Notes: generated by a model from the letters alone, not told the origin. A DNA stretch of 64,000 nt from Rossellomorea vietnamensis NBRC 101237 (GCF_001591825.1 NZ_BCVQ01000007.1:1-64000), one strand, 5' to 3'; positions 47,849 through 57,016 are shown, counted from the stretch's first letter. Made by a program: numbers and translations.

Positions 47849-48554
47849 GCTGCGCTCCGTGCGGGATGAATTTGTATCCCAGGCCTCTAACCGTCAGGAT
47901 ATACCGGGGATCGCTTGGGTTTTCCTCGATCTTTTCCCGGAGTTTCCGGATGTGCACCATCACCGTATTGTCCTCGCCAAGGAATTCCTCGCCCCACACT
48001 TGTTCATACAGCTGATTTTTGCTGAACAGCTGGTTGGGATGTTTGCAAAAGAAGATCAACAGCTGATAAACCTGTGCCGGCAGCTCGACCTTCCTTCCTT
48101 TTACCGTTACCTCCCCGGAAGAGGTATTGACGATAAGACCGCCGAATTGATACGTTTTTATCTTAGGCTTCATGGAAGGAGCGACGGTCTTTCGCCTGAG
48201 GTGTGCCTTGATCCGGGCGACGACTTCCAGCGGATTGAACGGTTTGGTGATATAGTCATCGGCTCCTAAAGCAAAGCCTGACAGCTTATCCAAATCGGTG
48301 GTGCGGGCAGTTAGGAAGAAAATGGGGGCGTCGGTTGTTTCCCTGATCAGCGGACAGATCTCAAAGCCGCTCCGGTCCGGCAGCATGACATCCAGCAGGA
48401 TCAAATCATATCTTTTATCACGGCTGCGGGCTAACGCATCTTCCGCGTTATGGGCGGAATCTATGTATGTGAATTGTTCTTTTTTTAATATGGTCGTGAG
48501 CATCTGAACAATGGACACTTCATCATCGACAATCAGAATCTTGCTGTCATGCAT
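47835..48554 (-). CDS. OmpR-family response regulator
   Basis: This 239-residue regulator has a receiver domain with the phosphorylated Asp55 (LILLDVMLPD), acidic DDE near the start, a Lys in ITKPF, and a C-terminal winged helix (LFSKNQLYEQVWGEEFLGEDNTVMVHIRKLREKI). ATG 48554 follows AGGAG. It is the first gene of the two-component operon. A TTAAGG direct repeat with 11-bp spacing lies between this gene and the divergent ABC gene, as expected for OmpR-family sites. Confidence 0.88.
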   Translation of the reverse strand: MHDSKILIVDDEVSIVQMLTTILKKEQFTYIDSAHNAEDALARSRDKRYDLILLDVMLPDRSGFEICPLIRETTDAPIFFLTARTTDLDKLSGFALGADDYITKPFNPLEVVARIKAHLRRKTVAPSMKPKIKTYQFGGLIVNTSSGEVTVKGRKVELPAQVYQLLIFFCKHPNQLFSKNQLYEQVWGEEFLGEDNTVMVHIRKLREKIEENPSDPRYILTVRGLGYKFIPHGAQHEHP

Positions 48555-48623
48555 CTTGTAATCTCCTATTCTTACTGAATTCATAGCTCCATCATATCAA
48601 TTATTTTTATGAAAAAGTAGGAA

Positions 48624-48677
48624 TTAAGGTAAAATTAAGGAAGAGGTTCACGGACCTTAAGATACCCGATGTATGAT
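48624..48677 (+). promoter_or_regulatory. Response-regulator direct repeat and activator-dependent promoter
   Basis: TTAAGG at 48624-48629 and 48635-48640 form a direct repeat with an 11-bp period. A TATGAT -10 box lies at 48672-48677, but 17 bp upstream there is no good -35 (CACGGA). The ABC/ydbST operon is thus probably activated by the OmpR-type regulator. It also sits upstream of the regulator's own gene. Confidence 0.55.
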
Positions 48678-48722
48678 CAGGATATCACAGAAAAAAGTGT
48701 TCATATTGAAGGGAGATAAGGT

Positions 48723-49409
48723 ATGTTTGCCATTGGAAAGAGAGAATTTCTAAAACTATTTAAAGGAATCAAGTCGATGATCATCATTATGATTTTGGTT
48801 GCAACGTCCTACTATTCTGCTAAGTTTTCAAATCTGTTGCTCTCGCTGGAAGAGTTCTCAACTGAGGATTCCGATAAGATTGAATATGCGGGGTTATTGA
48901 TCCTGCTGCTTTTCCTGGGGCAGCTATTTGTGATGGGGCTGTCACATGATGCGATGAACAGGGAAACCCATGACCGGACGATACGGTTTCTGATTACAAG
49001 GACATCGAGGCTGTCGATCTTGCTAGGAAAATTTTCCGGCATCGTGCTGTTTTGGCTGGTATGTGTCGCTGTATCTTACCTGATCATCTTTTTCATGACA
49101 GGGACCATGGACCCTCTCAGCTTTTTTCAGACGATGAGTTTATTGATCTATCAAATTGCGCTGACCATCCTATTGTCAACTTTGATCCCGAAGCCGGCAT
49201 TCACAATGTTTCTCAGCATTGTCATTGGCCTGGCGTTTCCGATTGTAAGTCTGTGGTTATCATTCACCAGCAATTCCTATGTGAGCTGGCTGAAATTTCT
49301 AACCCCATTCTATTACTTGGAAGAGGATTATATGTTCTTGTTGATCTTGCCGCTGGCCGCTGTCATGTTCATACTATCCCATCTTGTATTTAAAAGGAGA
49401 GAGTGCTGA
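48723..49409 (+). CDS. ABC-2-type exporter permease
   Basis: This 228-residue protein has six predicted helices, with an FAIGKREFLKLFKGIKS N-terminus typical of ABC-2 permeases, a first extracytoplasmic loop and a C-terminal VFKRREC. It is paired with the ATPase that starts at its stop codon (TGATG). Such exporters remove or detoxify peptides, antibiotics or lipids. AAGGGAG precedes the ATG. Divergent transcription from a two-component system suggests an inducible envelope defence. Confidence 0.8.
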   Translation: MFAIGKREFLKLFKGIKSMIIIMILVATSYYSAKFSNLLLSLEEFSTEDSDKIEYAGLLILLLFLGQLFVMGLSHDAMNRETHDRTIRFLITRTSRLSILLGKFSGIVLFWLVCVAVSYLIIFFMTGTMDPLSFFQTMSLLIYQIALTILLSTLIPKPAFTMFLSIVIGLAFPIVSLWLSFTSNSYVSWLKFLTPFYYLEEDYMFLLILPLAAVMFILSHLVFKRREC

Positions 49410-50335
49410 TGGCTGCGATTGAAACGAAACAACTTGTTAAATCGTATGGAAGAGTGAAGGTCGTAAAAGGAATTGATCTGTCTGTCCATAAAGGGGAAAT
49501 CTTTGGGTTCCTCGGAAGGAACGGAGCAGGAAAATCAACCTTCGTCAATACGCTGACAGGGATCATCCATCCGAGCGGGGGTTCGTTCTCCCTGCTGGGG
49601 ACGGCTGGAGTCACGGATGACGTCAAAAAACGAATTGGGGTCATGCCCGACTATACAAGCTTTGACGGCGCCATGACCGGGATCAGTTATTTAAAATTTT
49701 TATCAGAGGTGTCGGGGAAAAAAGCATCGACTGAAAGGTGCCTGGAAGTCCTGAAAAAGGTGGGACTGGAAACCGATGCCGCTAAAAAGGTAGCAAAATA
49801 TTCGTTCGGGATGAAAAAGAAGCTTGGCATTGCCCAAGCCATCATCCATGATCCCGAATTGATCTTCCTGGATGAGCCTACCTCCGGACTGGATGCAGAA
49901 TCGGTCGTTCACATACATACCTTGATCCGCGAACTGCACCAAAAGGGAAAAACGTTGTTCATGACGTCACACAATTTAGATGAAGTGGAAAAGCTCTGCT
50001 CACGGATCGCCATCATGAAAGAGGGGCAGATCGTAAAAATAGGCTCGATGGATGAACTCAGATCCTTCTATCAATCCAGGATCGTTGTGAAAATAAAGCA
50101 CGGAAACATCCCGGCAACAGAAGAAGGTCGGTTAACACAATGGCTTGAAGGTGCGGGGGAAGACGTGGAGATTCAGGATGGGTATATACACATCACTGTC
50201 GAACAGGAGAAGAAGATTGCGGAAATCATCCGGGCCTGCAATGAGTGCAAGGTGGATGTCTATCGGGTGGAGGTTGAGGAACCATCCCTGGAGGAAATCT
50301 TCCTCGATGAACAACAAAATACACATCACGGTTAG
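49409..50335 (+). CDS. ABC transporter ATP-binding protein, BcrA-like
   Basis: This ATPase of about 308 residues has Walker A (GFLGRNGAGKSTFV), a signature motif (YSFGMKKKLGIA), Walker B (LIFLDEPTSGLD), a H-loop (MTSHNLDEVE), and a C-terminal extension of about 85 residues typical of the BcrA/NatA-type exporters. It energizes the ABC-2 permease encoded upstream. It is cotranscribed with the ydbS/ydbT-like genes 11 bp downstream, an unusual coupling. Confidence 0.85.
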   Translation: MAAIETKQLVKSYGRVKVVKGIDLSVHKGEIFGFLGRNGAGKSTFVNTLTGIIHPSGGSFSLLGTAGVTDDVKKRIGVMPDYTSFDGAMTGISYLKFLSEVSGKKASTERCLEVLKKVGLETDAAKKVAKYSFGMKKKLGIAQAIIHDPELIFLDEPTSGLDAESVVHIHTLIRELHQKGKTLFMTSHNLDEVEKLCSRIAIMKEGQIVKIGSMDELRSFYQSRIVVKIKHGNIPATEEGRLTQWLEGAGEDVEIQDGYIHITVEQEKKIAEIIRACNECKVDVYRVEVEEPSLEEIFLDEQQNTHHG

Positions 50336-50346
50336 GAGAAAGAAGT

Positions 50347-50829
50347 ATGGAAATGCCGCAGAAGAAATTAGCAAAAGAGGTTGTCCAGGTCTGGCTGGCC
50401 AGTAACATCATTTCAAGTGTTGTCGGGTTTGCCGTCCTTGGAATGCTGTTTTACCTCGATCACCGGTTCCAATGGACAGAGTGGATAGGCTGGATCCTGA
50501 TCGCACTGGCTGTCTATTCCGTCATCGATTTCATTTGGTCGTTTTTTCAGCCTAGGTTTCTGTACAGAAGCTGGCGGTTTGATTTTGATGAAGAATTTTT
50601 ACAATTGAAATCGGGTTTCTGGCAGGAACGGCATCACCTCGTGCCGATGACGAAAATCCAGGCGGTGTCGACTTCACAAGGACCGCTGCTCCGTAAATTC
50701 GGACTGCGTTCCATCGGGATCGAAACGATGGGATCTACTCACGAGATACCCGCCTTGTCAGAGGAAGTGGCCGTTGAAATCAGGGACACCATCGCTCATT
50801 TTGCCAAGGTCAAGGAAGTGGAGCAATGA
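50347..50829 (+). CDS. ydbS: Bacterial PH-domain membrane protein, YdbS-like
   Basis: This 160-residue membrane protein has two helices (SNIISSVVGFAVLGMLFYL and WIGWILIALAVYSVIDFIWSFF) followed by a bPH2 domain (RSWRFDFDEEFLQLKSGFWQERHHLVPMTKIQAVSTSQGPLLRKFGLRSIGIET). In B. subtilis YdbS works with YdbT in resistance to some bacteriocins. The stop overlaps the next gene. It is in an operon with an ABC exporter and next to a TCS, which supports an envelope-protection role. Confidence 0.8.
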   Translation: MEMPQKKLAKEVVQVWLASNIISSVVGFAVLGMLFYLDHRFQWTEWIGWILIALAVYSVIDFIWSFFQPRFLYRSWRFDFDEEFLQLKSGFWQERHHLVPMTKIQAVSTSQGPLLRKFGLRSIGIETMGSTHEIPALSEEVAVEIRDTIAHFAKVKEVEQ

Positions 50830-52292
50830 GTACCCCAAAGCGCTATCATCCAATCATGATGGTCCTCAAGCTTTGGAGCTTGGTCCGCGGTTCTTTCTTC
50901 TTCGTGATATTTTTATTCGTCATTAAGGCAGGATCCGACTCGCACTTCATCTATTATGGAAGGTGGGTATTGCTGGCCGTCATCGGAATCTCACTTTTGG
51001 CCATTCCATTGAAGTGGTTGTTTGAGACTTACGCTTATGATAAAAAGGCATTCTATCTGAATAAAGGAATTTTGTTCAAATCAGAACAAACGATAGCTTT
51101 TTCAAAGATTCAAAATGTGAATCGCCACGTATCGGTCATTCACCGGCTGTTCGGCTTGACGGCCCTTCATTTCGAAACGGCAGCAGGGGAAGATGCATCC
51201 GTGAAATTCGAAGCTCTGACCCTTCAGGAAGCAGAAGAGCTGGAGGATCTGGCAGCGAACAAGGAAGAAAAGGAAGCTGTCCTGGAGGAAGGGCAAGGTG
51301 CTGAATCCGTGCTACTGAGCGAAAAGACCTTGCACTTCCATCCGACCAAAAAGGATACTATCAAAGCATCCTTCATTTCACTGGGATTTCTCTTCCTGGT
51401 TCCGCTGCTGTTCTCTTTTTACTCGAATATCAGTGACATCTGGAATGTGGACGAAGAGGCAAAGGGCATCTTTTCTTGGATTGCCCAGTCTCCGCTGACC
51501 TTCATCATCGTATTGGCAGGGCTTCTGATTGTATCCGCCGTCCTCGGGGTGGTCCGGACGTATCTGAAATATGGTGCGTATGAACTTTCCTCCGACAAGG
51601 ACCGGATCTACATCACAAACGGAGTCATCGAGCTGCAGAGTTTCTCGATTTTAAAGGAAAGAGTGCAAGCAGTGGAGTTGAAGCAGTCCTTGATTAAGCG
51701 GATGTTCGGCATGACCGAGGTCGAGCTGATCAGTATCGGGCAAGGTGTGATTTCAGAAGACAGCCCTAATATTAAGTCGCTCTATCCATTTCTCCCGACC
51801 GACCTCGCGTATGAATTGGTAGAGGAACTTCTGCCAGGCTATCAGGTGGAGAAGAAGATGAACCCACTGCCGTTAAAATCACTGGCGATCCGAATGATCC
51901 AGCCCAGCTGGATCTGGGTCATCGCTACAGGGGCACTCTTTTGGTTCAAGCCGGCGGTCTTTGGGATAGCCGCCTCCTGGATCTACGTATCGATCTCCCT
52001 GCTGATTGCGATCTTGGTGTGGAGATGGCTCAATTTCCTTCACACCGGCTATCTCCTGCGCGACAACTTTGTCCAATTCAAAAAAGGCTTCTTTGAATCG
52101 TCGATTTTCTATACGAAGCGGGAAAAAGTGATTGAAGTCGAAGTGAGCCAGTCTCGGCTGCAGAAACTGATCGGAGCCGCATCCATATCGACCATCAATC
52201 GGGCCAAACCGATCCGGGTCGAGGATATCAGGGATATTCCTTTTTCTGTGGGGGAAGAGTTTTATCGTTGGTATTTGGGACGGCGGGTGTGA
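50826..52292 (+). CDS. ydbT: Bacterial PH-domain membrane protein, YdbT-like
   Basis: This 488-residue membrane protein has several helices and three bPH2 domains (around AFYLNKGILFKSEQTIAFSKIQNVNRHVS; RIYITNGVIELQSFSILKERVQAVELKQSLIKRMFG; VQFKKGFFESSIFYTKREKVIEVEVSQSRLQKLIG). It is the partner of YdbS. Together the pair protects against certain membrane-active peptides in Bacillus. Overlap of ATGA with ydbS shows coupling. A terminator follows at 52404. Confidence 0.8.
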   Translation: MSTPKRYHPIMMVLKLWSLVRGSFFFVIFLFVIKAGSDSHFIYYGRWVLLAVIGISLLAIPLKWLFETYAYDKKAFYLNKGILFKSEQTIAFSKIQNVNRHVSVIHRLFGLTALHFETAAGEDASVKFEALTLQEAEELEDLAANKEEKEAVLEEGQGAESVLLSEKTLHFHPTKKDTIKASFISLGFLFLVPLLFSFYSNISDIWNVDEEAKGIFSWIAQSPLTFIIVLAGLLIVSAVLGVVRTYLKYGAYELSSDKDRIYITNGVIELQSFSILKERVQAVELKQSLIKRMFGMTEVELISIGQGVISEDSPNIKSLYPFLPTDLAYELVEELLPGYQVEKKMNPLPLKSLAIRMIQPSWIWVIATGALFWFKPAVFGIAASWIYVSISLLIAILVWRWLNFLHTGYLLRDNFVQFKKGFFESSIFYTKREKVIEVEVSQSRLQKLIGAASISTINRAKPIRVEDIRDIPFSVGEEFYRWYLGRRV

Positions 52293-52403
52293 CAGGTGCA
52301 ACAGGGGGACGGTCCTCGTGATGCAAAAGTGAGCATTCCCGTGCTTTCAAGTAATTGAAATTTTTCATCTTGTTTTGACAGTCATTATATAGAAGCAAAA
52401 AAA

Positions 52404-52444
52404 CAACGTGAAAGACTCATCGATTGATGAGTTTTTTACGTTGG
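52404..52444 (+). terminator. Terminator of the ABC-ydbST operon
   Basis: AACGTGAAAGACTCATC pairs with GATGAGTTTTTTACGTT; the core GACTCATC-GATT-GATGAGTT is perfect. Confidence 0.8.
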
Positions 52445-52665
52445 TAGAGGGTTGGGGCTGGTGAGGGATCTTTCATTAAAGCCCCCGTTAACGAAACAAA
52501 GTTTTGAAAAATTAAATTTTCCTTCATCAAAAATTGTCTTTACCTGTGTATTTATCACTTATTTTATTTCACCATTCTTTACAAAGATGAATAAGCCACC
52601 CATTCGCTTTCTTTCCAACCTCTACATTCCATTTTATTGATAATACAATTAATTCTAAAACAGGA

Positions 52666-52694
52666 TTGACAACCCAACTAAAATCCTTTACCAT
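52666..52694 (+). promoter_or_regulatory. Promoter of the S-box met operon
   Basis: TTGACA (52666-52671), 17 bp, TACCAT (52689-52694), about 50 bp upstream of the SAM riboswitch. The 370 bp before it hold only the ydbT terminator and no supported gene. Confidence 0.65.
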
Positions 52695-52744
52695 TACCCT
52701 AATGCTAAAACGCATTATAACTTTAACTTAATAAAGCGATATCT

Positions 52745-52904
52745 TCTTATCCAGAGAGGTGGAGGGACTGGCCCTGCGATACCTCGGCAACGGGTTCTTA
52801 TGAATACCGTGCCAATTCCATCAAGTCATGTGACTTGAAAGATGAGAAGAGCGGGACATATACATATTTTGTGCCTCTCTTCTTATGAAGGGGGGCACTT
52901 TTTA
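52745..52904 (+). ncRNA. SAM-I (S-box) riboswitch with terminator
   Basis: The conserved core CCAGAGAGGTGGAGGGACTG, GGCCCTGCGAT and CCTCGGCAAC occurs in the expected order, followed by the P3/P4 region and a closing GATGAGAAGAG that pairs with CTTCTTATC at the start. A terminator with arms GTGCCTCTCTTC and GAAGGGGGGCAC plus T5 ends at about 52904. High SAM should stabilize the aptamer and terminate transcription of the methionine uptake operon. Confidence 0.93.
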
Positions 52905-52958
52905 TTTGAGCCATGAACGTCAACAAGAAGAATACATAGCGAAAGGAGCAAGTTCTGT

Positions 52959-53666
52959 ATGATCAGAGTTCAGAATGTTATGAAAGTATTCGAGACAAAG
53001 GATGGCCCATTCCCCGCATTGAAGGATGTTTCCTTTGAAGTGAAGCATTATCCCGATGAACTGTCAGGAGGGCAGAAGCAAAGGGTGGGAATAGCAAGGG
53101 CACTGGCGACATCGCCTTCGATTCTGCTTTGCGATGAAGCAACATCCGCACTGGATCCTCAGACGACAGAATCCATTCTGAACTTATTAAAGAGAATCAA
53201 CGCGGAGTATGGCATTACGATTGTGATGATCACCCATGAAATGGGGGTCATACGGGAGATCTGTGACAAGGTCGCGGTCATGGAAAATGGAGAGATCGTG
53301 GAAGAGGGAACTGTCTTCGATATCTTCTCCAACCCGCAGACCTCGACAACGAGAAACTTTGTGAAGAGTGTCATGAATGATCAGTTGCCGGCTTCGGTTC
53401 TCGACAAATTGAATGACAGCAAAGAAGGGCGCATCTGCCGTCTTATTTTCAAGGGTGATTCTACGGGCACGCCGATCCTTTCCGAAACGGCAAAGAAATT
53501 CGATGCCCACATCAATGTATTATTCGGCCAGATCACGGAACTCCAGGGTAAGCCGTTCGGAAATCTCATCGTACAGATCATCGGCAGCAAGAAGGACACA
53601 GAAGAAATCCTGGAATATTGGAAGAACAGATTATTCGTAAGCGAGGAGGAGAAGCGTGCAAGTTAA
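52959..53666 (+). CDS. metN: Methionine ABC importer ATPase with in-frame internal deletion
   Basis: This 235-residue MetN lacks about 100 internal residues. Residues 1-28 match the usual start (VMKVFETKDG...LKDVSFEVK), but the next residues are HYPDELSGGQKQRVGIARAL, so Walker A and the Q loop are gone. The signature motif, Walker B (LLCDEATSALD), H-loop and C-terminal ACT-like regulatory domain remain. MetN is normally about 340 residues. The junction is at about 53043. Without Walker A it should not hydrolyse ATP. The rest of the operon is intact, so a natural deletion or an assembly loss is possible. Confidence 0.8.
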   Translation: MIRVQNVMKVFETKDGPFPALKDVSFEVKHYPDELSGGQKQRVGIARALATSPSILLCDEATSALDPQTTESILNLLKRINAEYGITIVMITHEMGVIREICDKVAVMENGEIVEEGTVFDIFSNPQTSTTRNFVKSVMNDQLPASVLDKLNDSKEGRICRLIFKGDSTGTPILSETAKKFDAHINVLFGQITELQGKPFGNLIVQIIGSKKDTEEILEYWKNRLFVSEEEKRAS

Positions 53667-54318
53667 CTGGGAGTTATTTTGGCCAAGAATTATAGAAGCG
53701 ACATGGGATACGGTTGCGATGGTGTCATTCTCCCTTCTATTTGCCACATTGATCGGGCTTCCCCTCGGCATCATCGTCGTAGTGACGAGAAAGGGGCACT
53801 TACTTGAACATAAAGCGGTCTTTTCAGTCCTCAGCAGCATCATCAACGTGTTTCGTTCGATCCCGTTCATCATCTTGATGGTGGCCATTATCCCTTTTAC
53901 GAGATTGGTAGTGGGCACATCGATCGGAACGGCGGCAGCCGTGGTACCGCTTGTCGTATTTGCAGCACCGTATATTGCAAGACTGGTAGAGAGCTCGCTC
54001 CTTGAAGTGGAACCGGGTGTCATCGAAGCGGCGGAGTCCATGGGGGCCGGGCCGTGGCAGATCATCTTCGGGATCCTCATCCCGGAAGCACTGAGTACAC
54101 TGGTCCTGAATATCACGATCGCCACCATCGGACTCGTCGGAGCATCGGCCATGGCCGGGGCAGTCGGAGGCGGTGGCCTCGGGGATCTCGCCATCGCATA
54201 CGGATATCAGCGATTCGAAACATCAGTCATGATTGTGACCGTCATCATTTTAGTCGTGATGGTGCAGGGACTTCAGACAGCAGGAAACACATTATCAAAA
54301 ATCATCAGGAGACGTTAG
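53656..54318 (+). CDS. metP: Methionine ABC importer permease
   Basis: This 220-residue permease starts with GTG after GAGGAGG and overlaps metN by 11 bp. It has five predicted helices and the ABC loop EPGVIEAAESMGAGPWQIIFGILIPEA. The ending GVGASAMAGAVGGGGLGDLAIAYGYQRFE is typical of MetI/MetP. It forms a homodimeric channel for methionine (D/L) import with MetN and MetQ. Confidence 0.9.
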   Translation: MQVNWELFWPRIIEATWDTVAMVSFSLLFATLIGLPLGIIVVVTRKGHLLEHKAVFSVLSSIINVFRSIPFIILMVAIIPFTRLVVGTSIGTAAAVVPLVVFAAPYIARLVESSLLEVEPGVIEAAESMGAGPWQIIFGILIPEALSTLVLNITIATIGLVGASAMAGAVGGGGLGDLAIAYGYQRFETSVMIVTVIILVVMVQGLQTAGNTLSKIIRRR

Positions 54319-54329
54319 GAGAGAGGAAT

Positions 54330-55166
54330 ATGAAAAAATCAATCAGCCTGGCAAGTTTAGCTATTTTATTAATCACTCTACTATTGAGCGGCTGCTCGGG
54401 AAACAGTGCATCCGGTTCAGGTGACAAAGAAGTCGTGAAAGTCGGAGTGAACGGATCAGGGGTGCCGATTTGGGAGTATATGAAAGAAAAAGCAGCGAAG
54501 GAAGGGATTGACATCGAGATTGTGGAGTTTGCCGATTACGTGAGACCGAACCAGGCCCTGGCCGATGGGGATATCGACCTGAACGCCTTCCAGACAATCT
54601 CGTATTTTGATTCATTCGTGGAAGAACATAATCTGGACCTTGTACCGATTGGCTCGACAATCATCGCGCCGATGGGCATCTATTCGGAAAAATATAAATC
54701 GGTGGAAGACTTACCGAAAGGCAGTACAGTAGCCGTCCCTCAAGAGGCGACGAACCTTGGCCGTGCCCTTCTCCTGTTGGAAGAAGCAGGGTTAATCAAG
54801 CTAAATGAAGGATTTGATCAGTCACAGGGTCTTGAAGCCATCAAAGAAAACCCGAAAAACCTTGAATTCACACCGGTCGTCGCTGCCCAGACGCCGAGAG
54901 TACTGCCGGATGTTGCGGCATCAATCATCAATAATGGTGTGGCTGTTGAAGCAGGGTTGGTCCCGGTTGACGACAGCATCTATATCGAAGGGGCGGAATC
55001 CAAGCCGTTCATCAATATCATTGCCGCACAGGAAAAAGATAAAGATAACAAAACCTACAAAAAGATCGTTGAGCTCTATCAGGAAGATGACGTAGCGGAA
55101 CATATCAAGAAAACATACAAAGATTCACTGATCCCGACATTCGTACCGGTCAGTGAATTGCATTAG
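54330..55166 (+). CDS. metQ: Methionine-binding lipoprotein
   Basis: This 278-residue protein has a lipoprotein signal (LLLSGCSG) and NlpA/MetQ features: VKVGVNGSGVPIWEYMKEKAAKEGIDIEIVEFADYVRPNQALADGDIDLNAFQ, SEKYKSVEDLPKGSTVAVPQEATNLGRALLLL. It captures methionine or a derivative outside the cell. ATG 54330 is 11 bp after metP and preceded by AGGAGAGAGG. It lies under the SAM riboswitch. Confidence 0.92.
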   Translation: MKKSISLASLAILLITLLLSGCSGNSASGSGDKEVVKVGVNGSGVPIWEYMKEKAAKEGIDIEIVEFADYVRPNQALADGDIDLNAFQTISYFDSFVEEHNLDLVPIGSTIIAPMGIYSEKYKSVEDLPKGSTVAVPQEATNLGRALLLLEEAGLIKLNEGFDQSQGLEAIKENPKNLEFTPVVAAQTPRVLPDVAASIINNGVAVEAGLVPVDDSIYIEGAESKPFINIIAAQEKDKDNKTYKKIVELYQEDDVAEHIKKTYKDSLIPTFVPVSELH

Positions 55167-55178
55167 GAGGGAAAAGAG

Positions 55179-56375
55179 ATGAGTCAACCAACAGTGATTG
55201 CCGATCGTAAAAACAACATCGTCTCAGCAGTCGATCAATTGGCTGTGAAACTCGTGTCGACCAGCCATCAGATCCACGACAAACCTGAAATCGGAAACGA
55301 AGAGTTCTTTGCTTCAGAGACCTTGACCACCTTACTTGAAGCCAATGGGTTCACCATTGAACGGGGAGTGGCGGGTCATGAGACTTCCTTTGTCGCACGC
55401 AAACATTCAGGGAAAGAAGGGCCGGTCATCGGTTACCTGGCTGAATATGACGCCCTGCCTGGACTCGGTCACGCCTGTGGTCACAATATTATCGGAACGG
55501 CAAGCTGCGGGGCGGCCATCGCCCTGTCATCCGTTCTCGATGAAACGGGAGGGGAAGTGGTGGTGTTCGGGACTCCTGCTGAGGAAGGCGGTCCGAACGG
55601 AAGTGCGAAGGGTAGTTTTGTAAAGGCCGGGTTGTTCGAAGGAGTGGATGCCTGCATGATGGTCCATCCGTTCAACCGAACCACGCAGACAGGGAAAACC
55701 CTTGCGGTGGACCCCCTTGATTTCGAATTTAAAGGAAGATCTGCCCATGCGGCAGCTTCCCCTGAAGACGGCATCAATGCCCTCGACGGTGTGATCCAGC
55801 TGTTCAACGGCATTAACGCCCTTCGTCAGCACGTGACCGATGATGTACGGATACATGGCATCATCACCCATGGCGGGGACGCACCCAACATCGTCCCTGA
55901 CTATGCGAAGGCCCGCTTCTATATACGCGCTGCAACCAGGGAAGCGTGCAATGAAGTCACGAAGAAAGTAAAAGCGATCGCTGAGGGGGCGGCTATTGCC
56001 ACCGGGACGAAACTGAATGTCATCAAAATCCAAAATGAAGTCGATCACTTTCAGCTCAACCGCCGTTTCGATCAAGTATTCCAGCGTTCAATCGAGTCAC
56101 TGGGCGAAACCTTCGACGATACGGAACGAAAGGGACTCGGCTCATCAGACGCAGGAAACGTCAGCCGGGTGATCCCGACCATCCACCCCTACATCAAAAT
56201 CGGCCCCGAATCCCTCGTAGTCCACACGAATGAATTCAGGGAAGCGGCGAAATCCACCGAGGGTGACCGTGCCCTTGTGATTGGGGCAAAGGCACTTGCC
56301 CTGACGGGGTATGAACTGCTGACGGATAAGGGGATTTTGGAGGAAATATGGGAAGAGTTCGGTTCAAATAAATAA
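55179..56375 (+). CDS. M20-family amidohydrolase of the met operon
   Basis: This 398-residue metallohydrolase carries GLGHACGHNIIG, PAEEGGPNGSAKG, a central dimer domain (EFKGRSAHAAASPEDG) and the late VVHTNEF, as in AbgB/PM20D2-type enzymes. It begins 12 bp after metQ with AGGAGGG, so it is under S-box control. It probably releases methionine or cysteine from an N-acyl, N-formyl or dipeptide form taken up by MetNPQ. This is distinct from the M20 enzyme at 4293. Substrate is inferred from operon context. Confidence 0.8.
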   Translation: MSQPTVIADRKNNIVSAVDQLAVKLVSTSHQIHDKPEIGNEEFFASETLTTLLEANGFTIERGVAGHETSFVARKHSGKEGPVIGYLAEYDALPGLGHACGHNIIGTASCGAAIALSSVLDETGGEVVVFGTPAEEGGPNGSAKGSFVKAGLFEGVDACMMVHPFNRTTQTGKTLAVDPLDFEFKGRSAHAAASPEDGINALDGVIQLFNGINALRQHVTDDVRIHGIITHGGDAPNIVPDYAKARFYIRAATREACNEVTKKVKAIAEGAAIATGTKLNVIKIQNEVDHFQLNRRFDQVFQRSIESLGETFDDTERKGLGSSDAGNVSRVIPTIHPYIKIGPESLVVHTNEFREAAKSTEGDRALVIGAKALALTGYELLTDKGILEEIWEEFGSNK

Positions 56376-56383
56376 AGGCGCTG

Positions 56384-56412
56384 AGACAGCCAAATAAGGG
56401 CTGTCTTTTTTT
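56384..56412 (+). terminator. Terminator of the met operon
   Basis: AGACAGCC (56384-56391) pairs with GGCTGTCT (56399-56406), followed by seven T. Confidence 0.9.
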
Positions 56413-56505
56413 TGTATGAGCATGTTCCAATGTTTAACAAAAACACAAAGAGGATATTGAATAAAAGAGAGATTGTATCGTATAAACCAAAGAAAGGGGA
56501 ACGAC

Positions 56506-56952
56506 ATGAAAAAATTACTGATAGCAGGAAATCTTTTCTTCGCACTCTCGATACTGGGAGCATGCGGTTCAGACGAGGCCGAACCCCAAGATAATACCTC
56601 AGGCGATACGGCAGAAATGAGTGACCAGCAGGATACCCAGGAAATGGACGAGCCGGCGGCCGAACTCCTCGACAGTGAAAAGCTGCAGGAACGGATCCAA
56701 AAGGGAATGGATCTCGATTCCTATTCTGCTGAACTGACAGCAATGGAGGAAAAAGGAGAAACCACCCTCATCAAGAAATACAACTTGACCGGGAATGAAG
56801 AAATTAAAGCACAAATCCTTCAATCTTCAGACGGGTTTGTCGCAGTTGAAACCGATGGACTTGAAGTGACAGACGTTTCAAACTTTAAAACCATGCAGGA
56901 AGTCGAGGATCACCTGAATGAAAAGGACATGGAAGAAGATATGAGTGGATAA
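56506..56952 (+). CDS. Small acidic lipoprotein, hypothetical
   Basis: This 148-residue protein has a lipoprotein signal (LSILGACGS). The mature part begins with a Glu/Asp/Gln-rich, low-complexity stretch, then a segment KLQERIQKGMDLDSYSAELTAMEE and a small alpha/beta end. ATG 56506 follows AAAGGGG. No recognised family. It is monocistronic with a terminator at 57017. It would lie on the outer face of the membrane. Confidence 0.65.
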   Translation: MKKLLIAGNLFFALSILGACGSDEAEPQDNTSGDTAEMSDQQDTQEMDEPAAELLDSEKLQERIQKGMDLDSYSAELTAMEEKGETTLIKKYNLTGNEEIKAQILQSSDGFVAVETDGLEVTDVSNFKTMQEVEDHLNEKDMEEDMSG

Positions 56953-57016
56953 GCGTTCCATACCTTTAAAGAGCATTTGAAATTCTTATTAGTGAAATCC
57001 AAGCCGAACTAATTTA

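Noticed and set aside
52452-52640. 62-residue plus-strand frame between ydbT and the S-box
   Set aside because: No ribosome site, position directly after a terminator, and no recognisable protein features.
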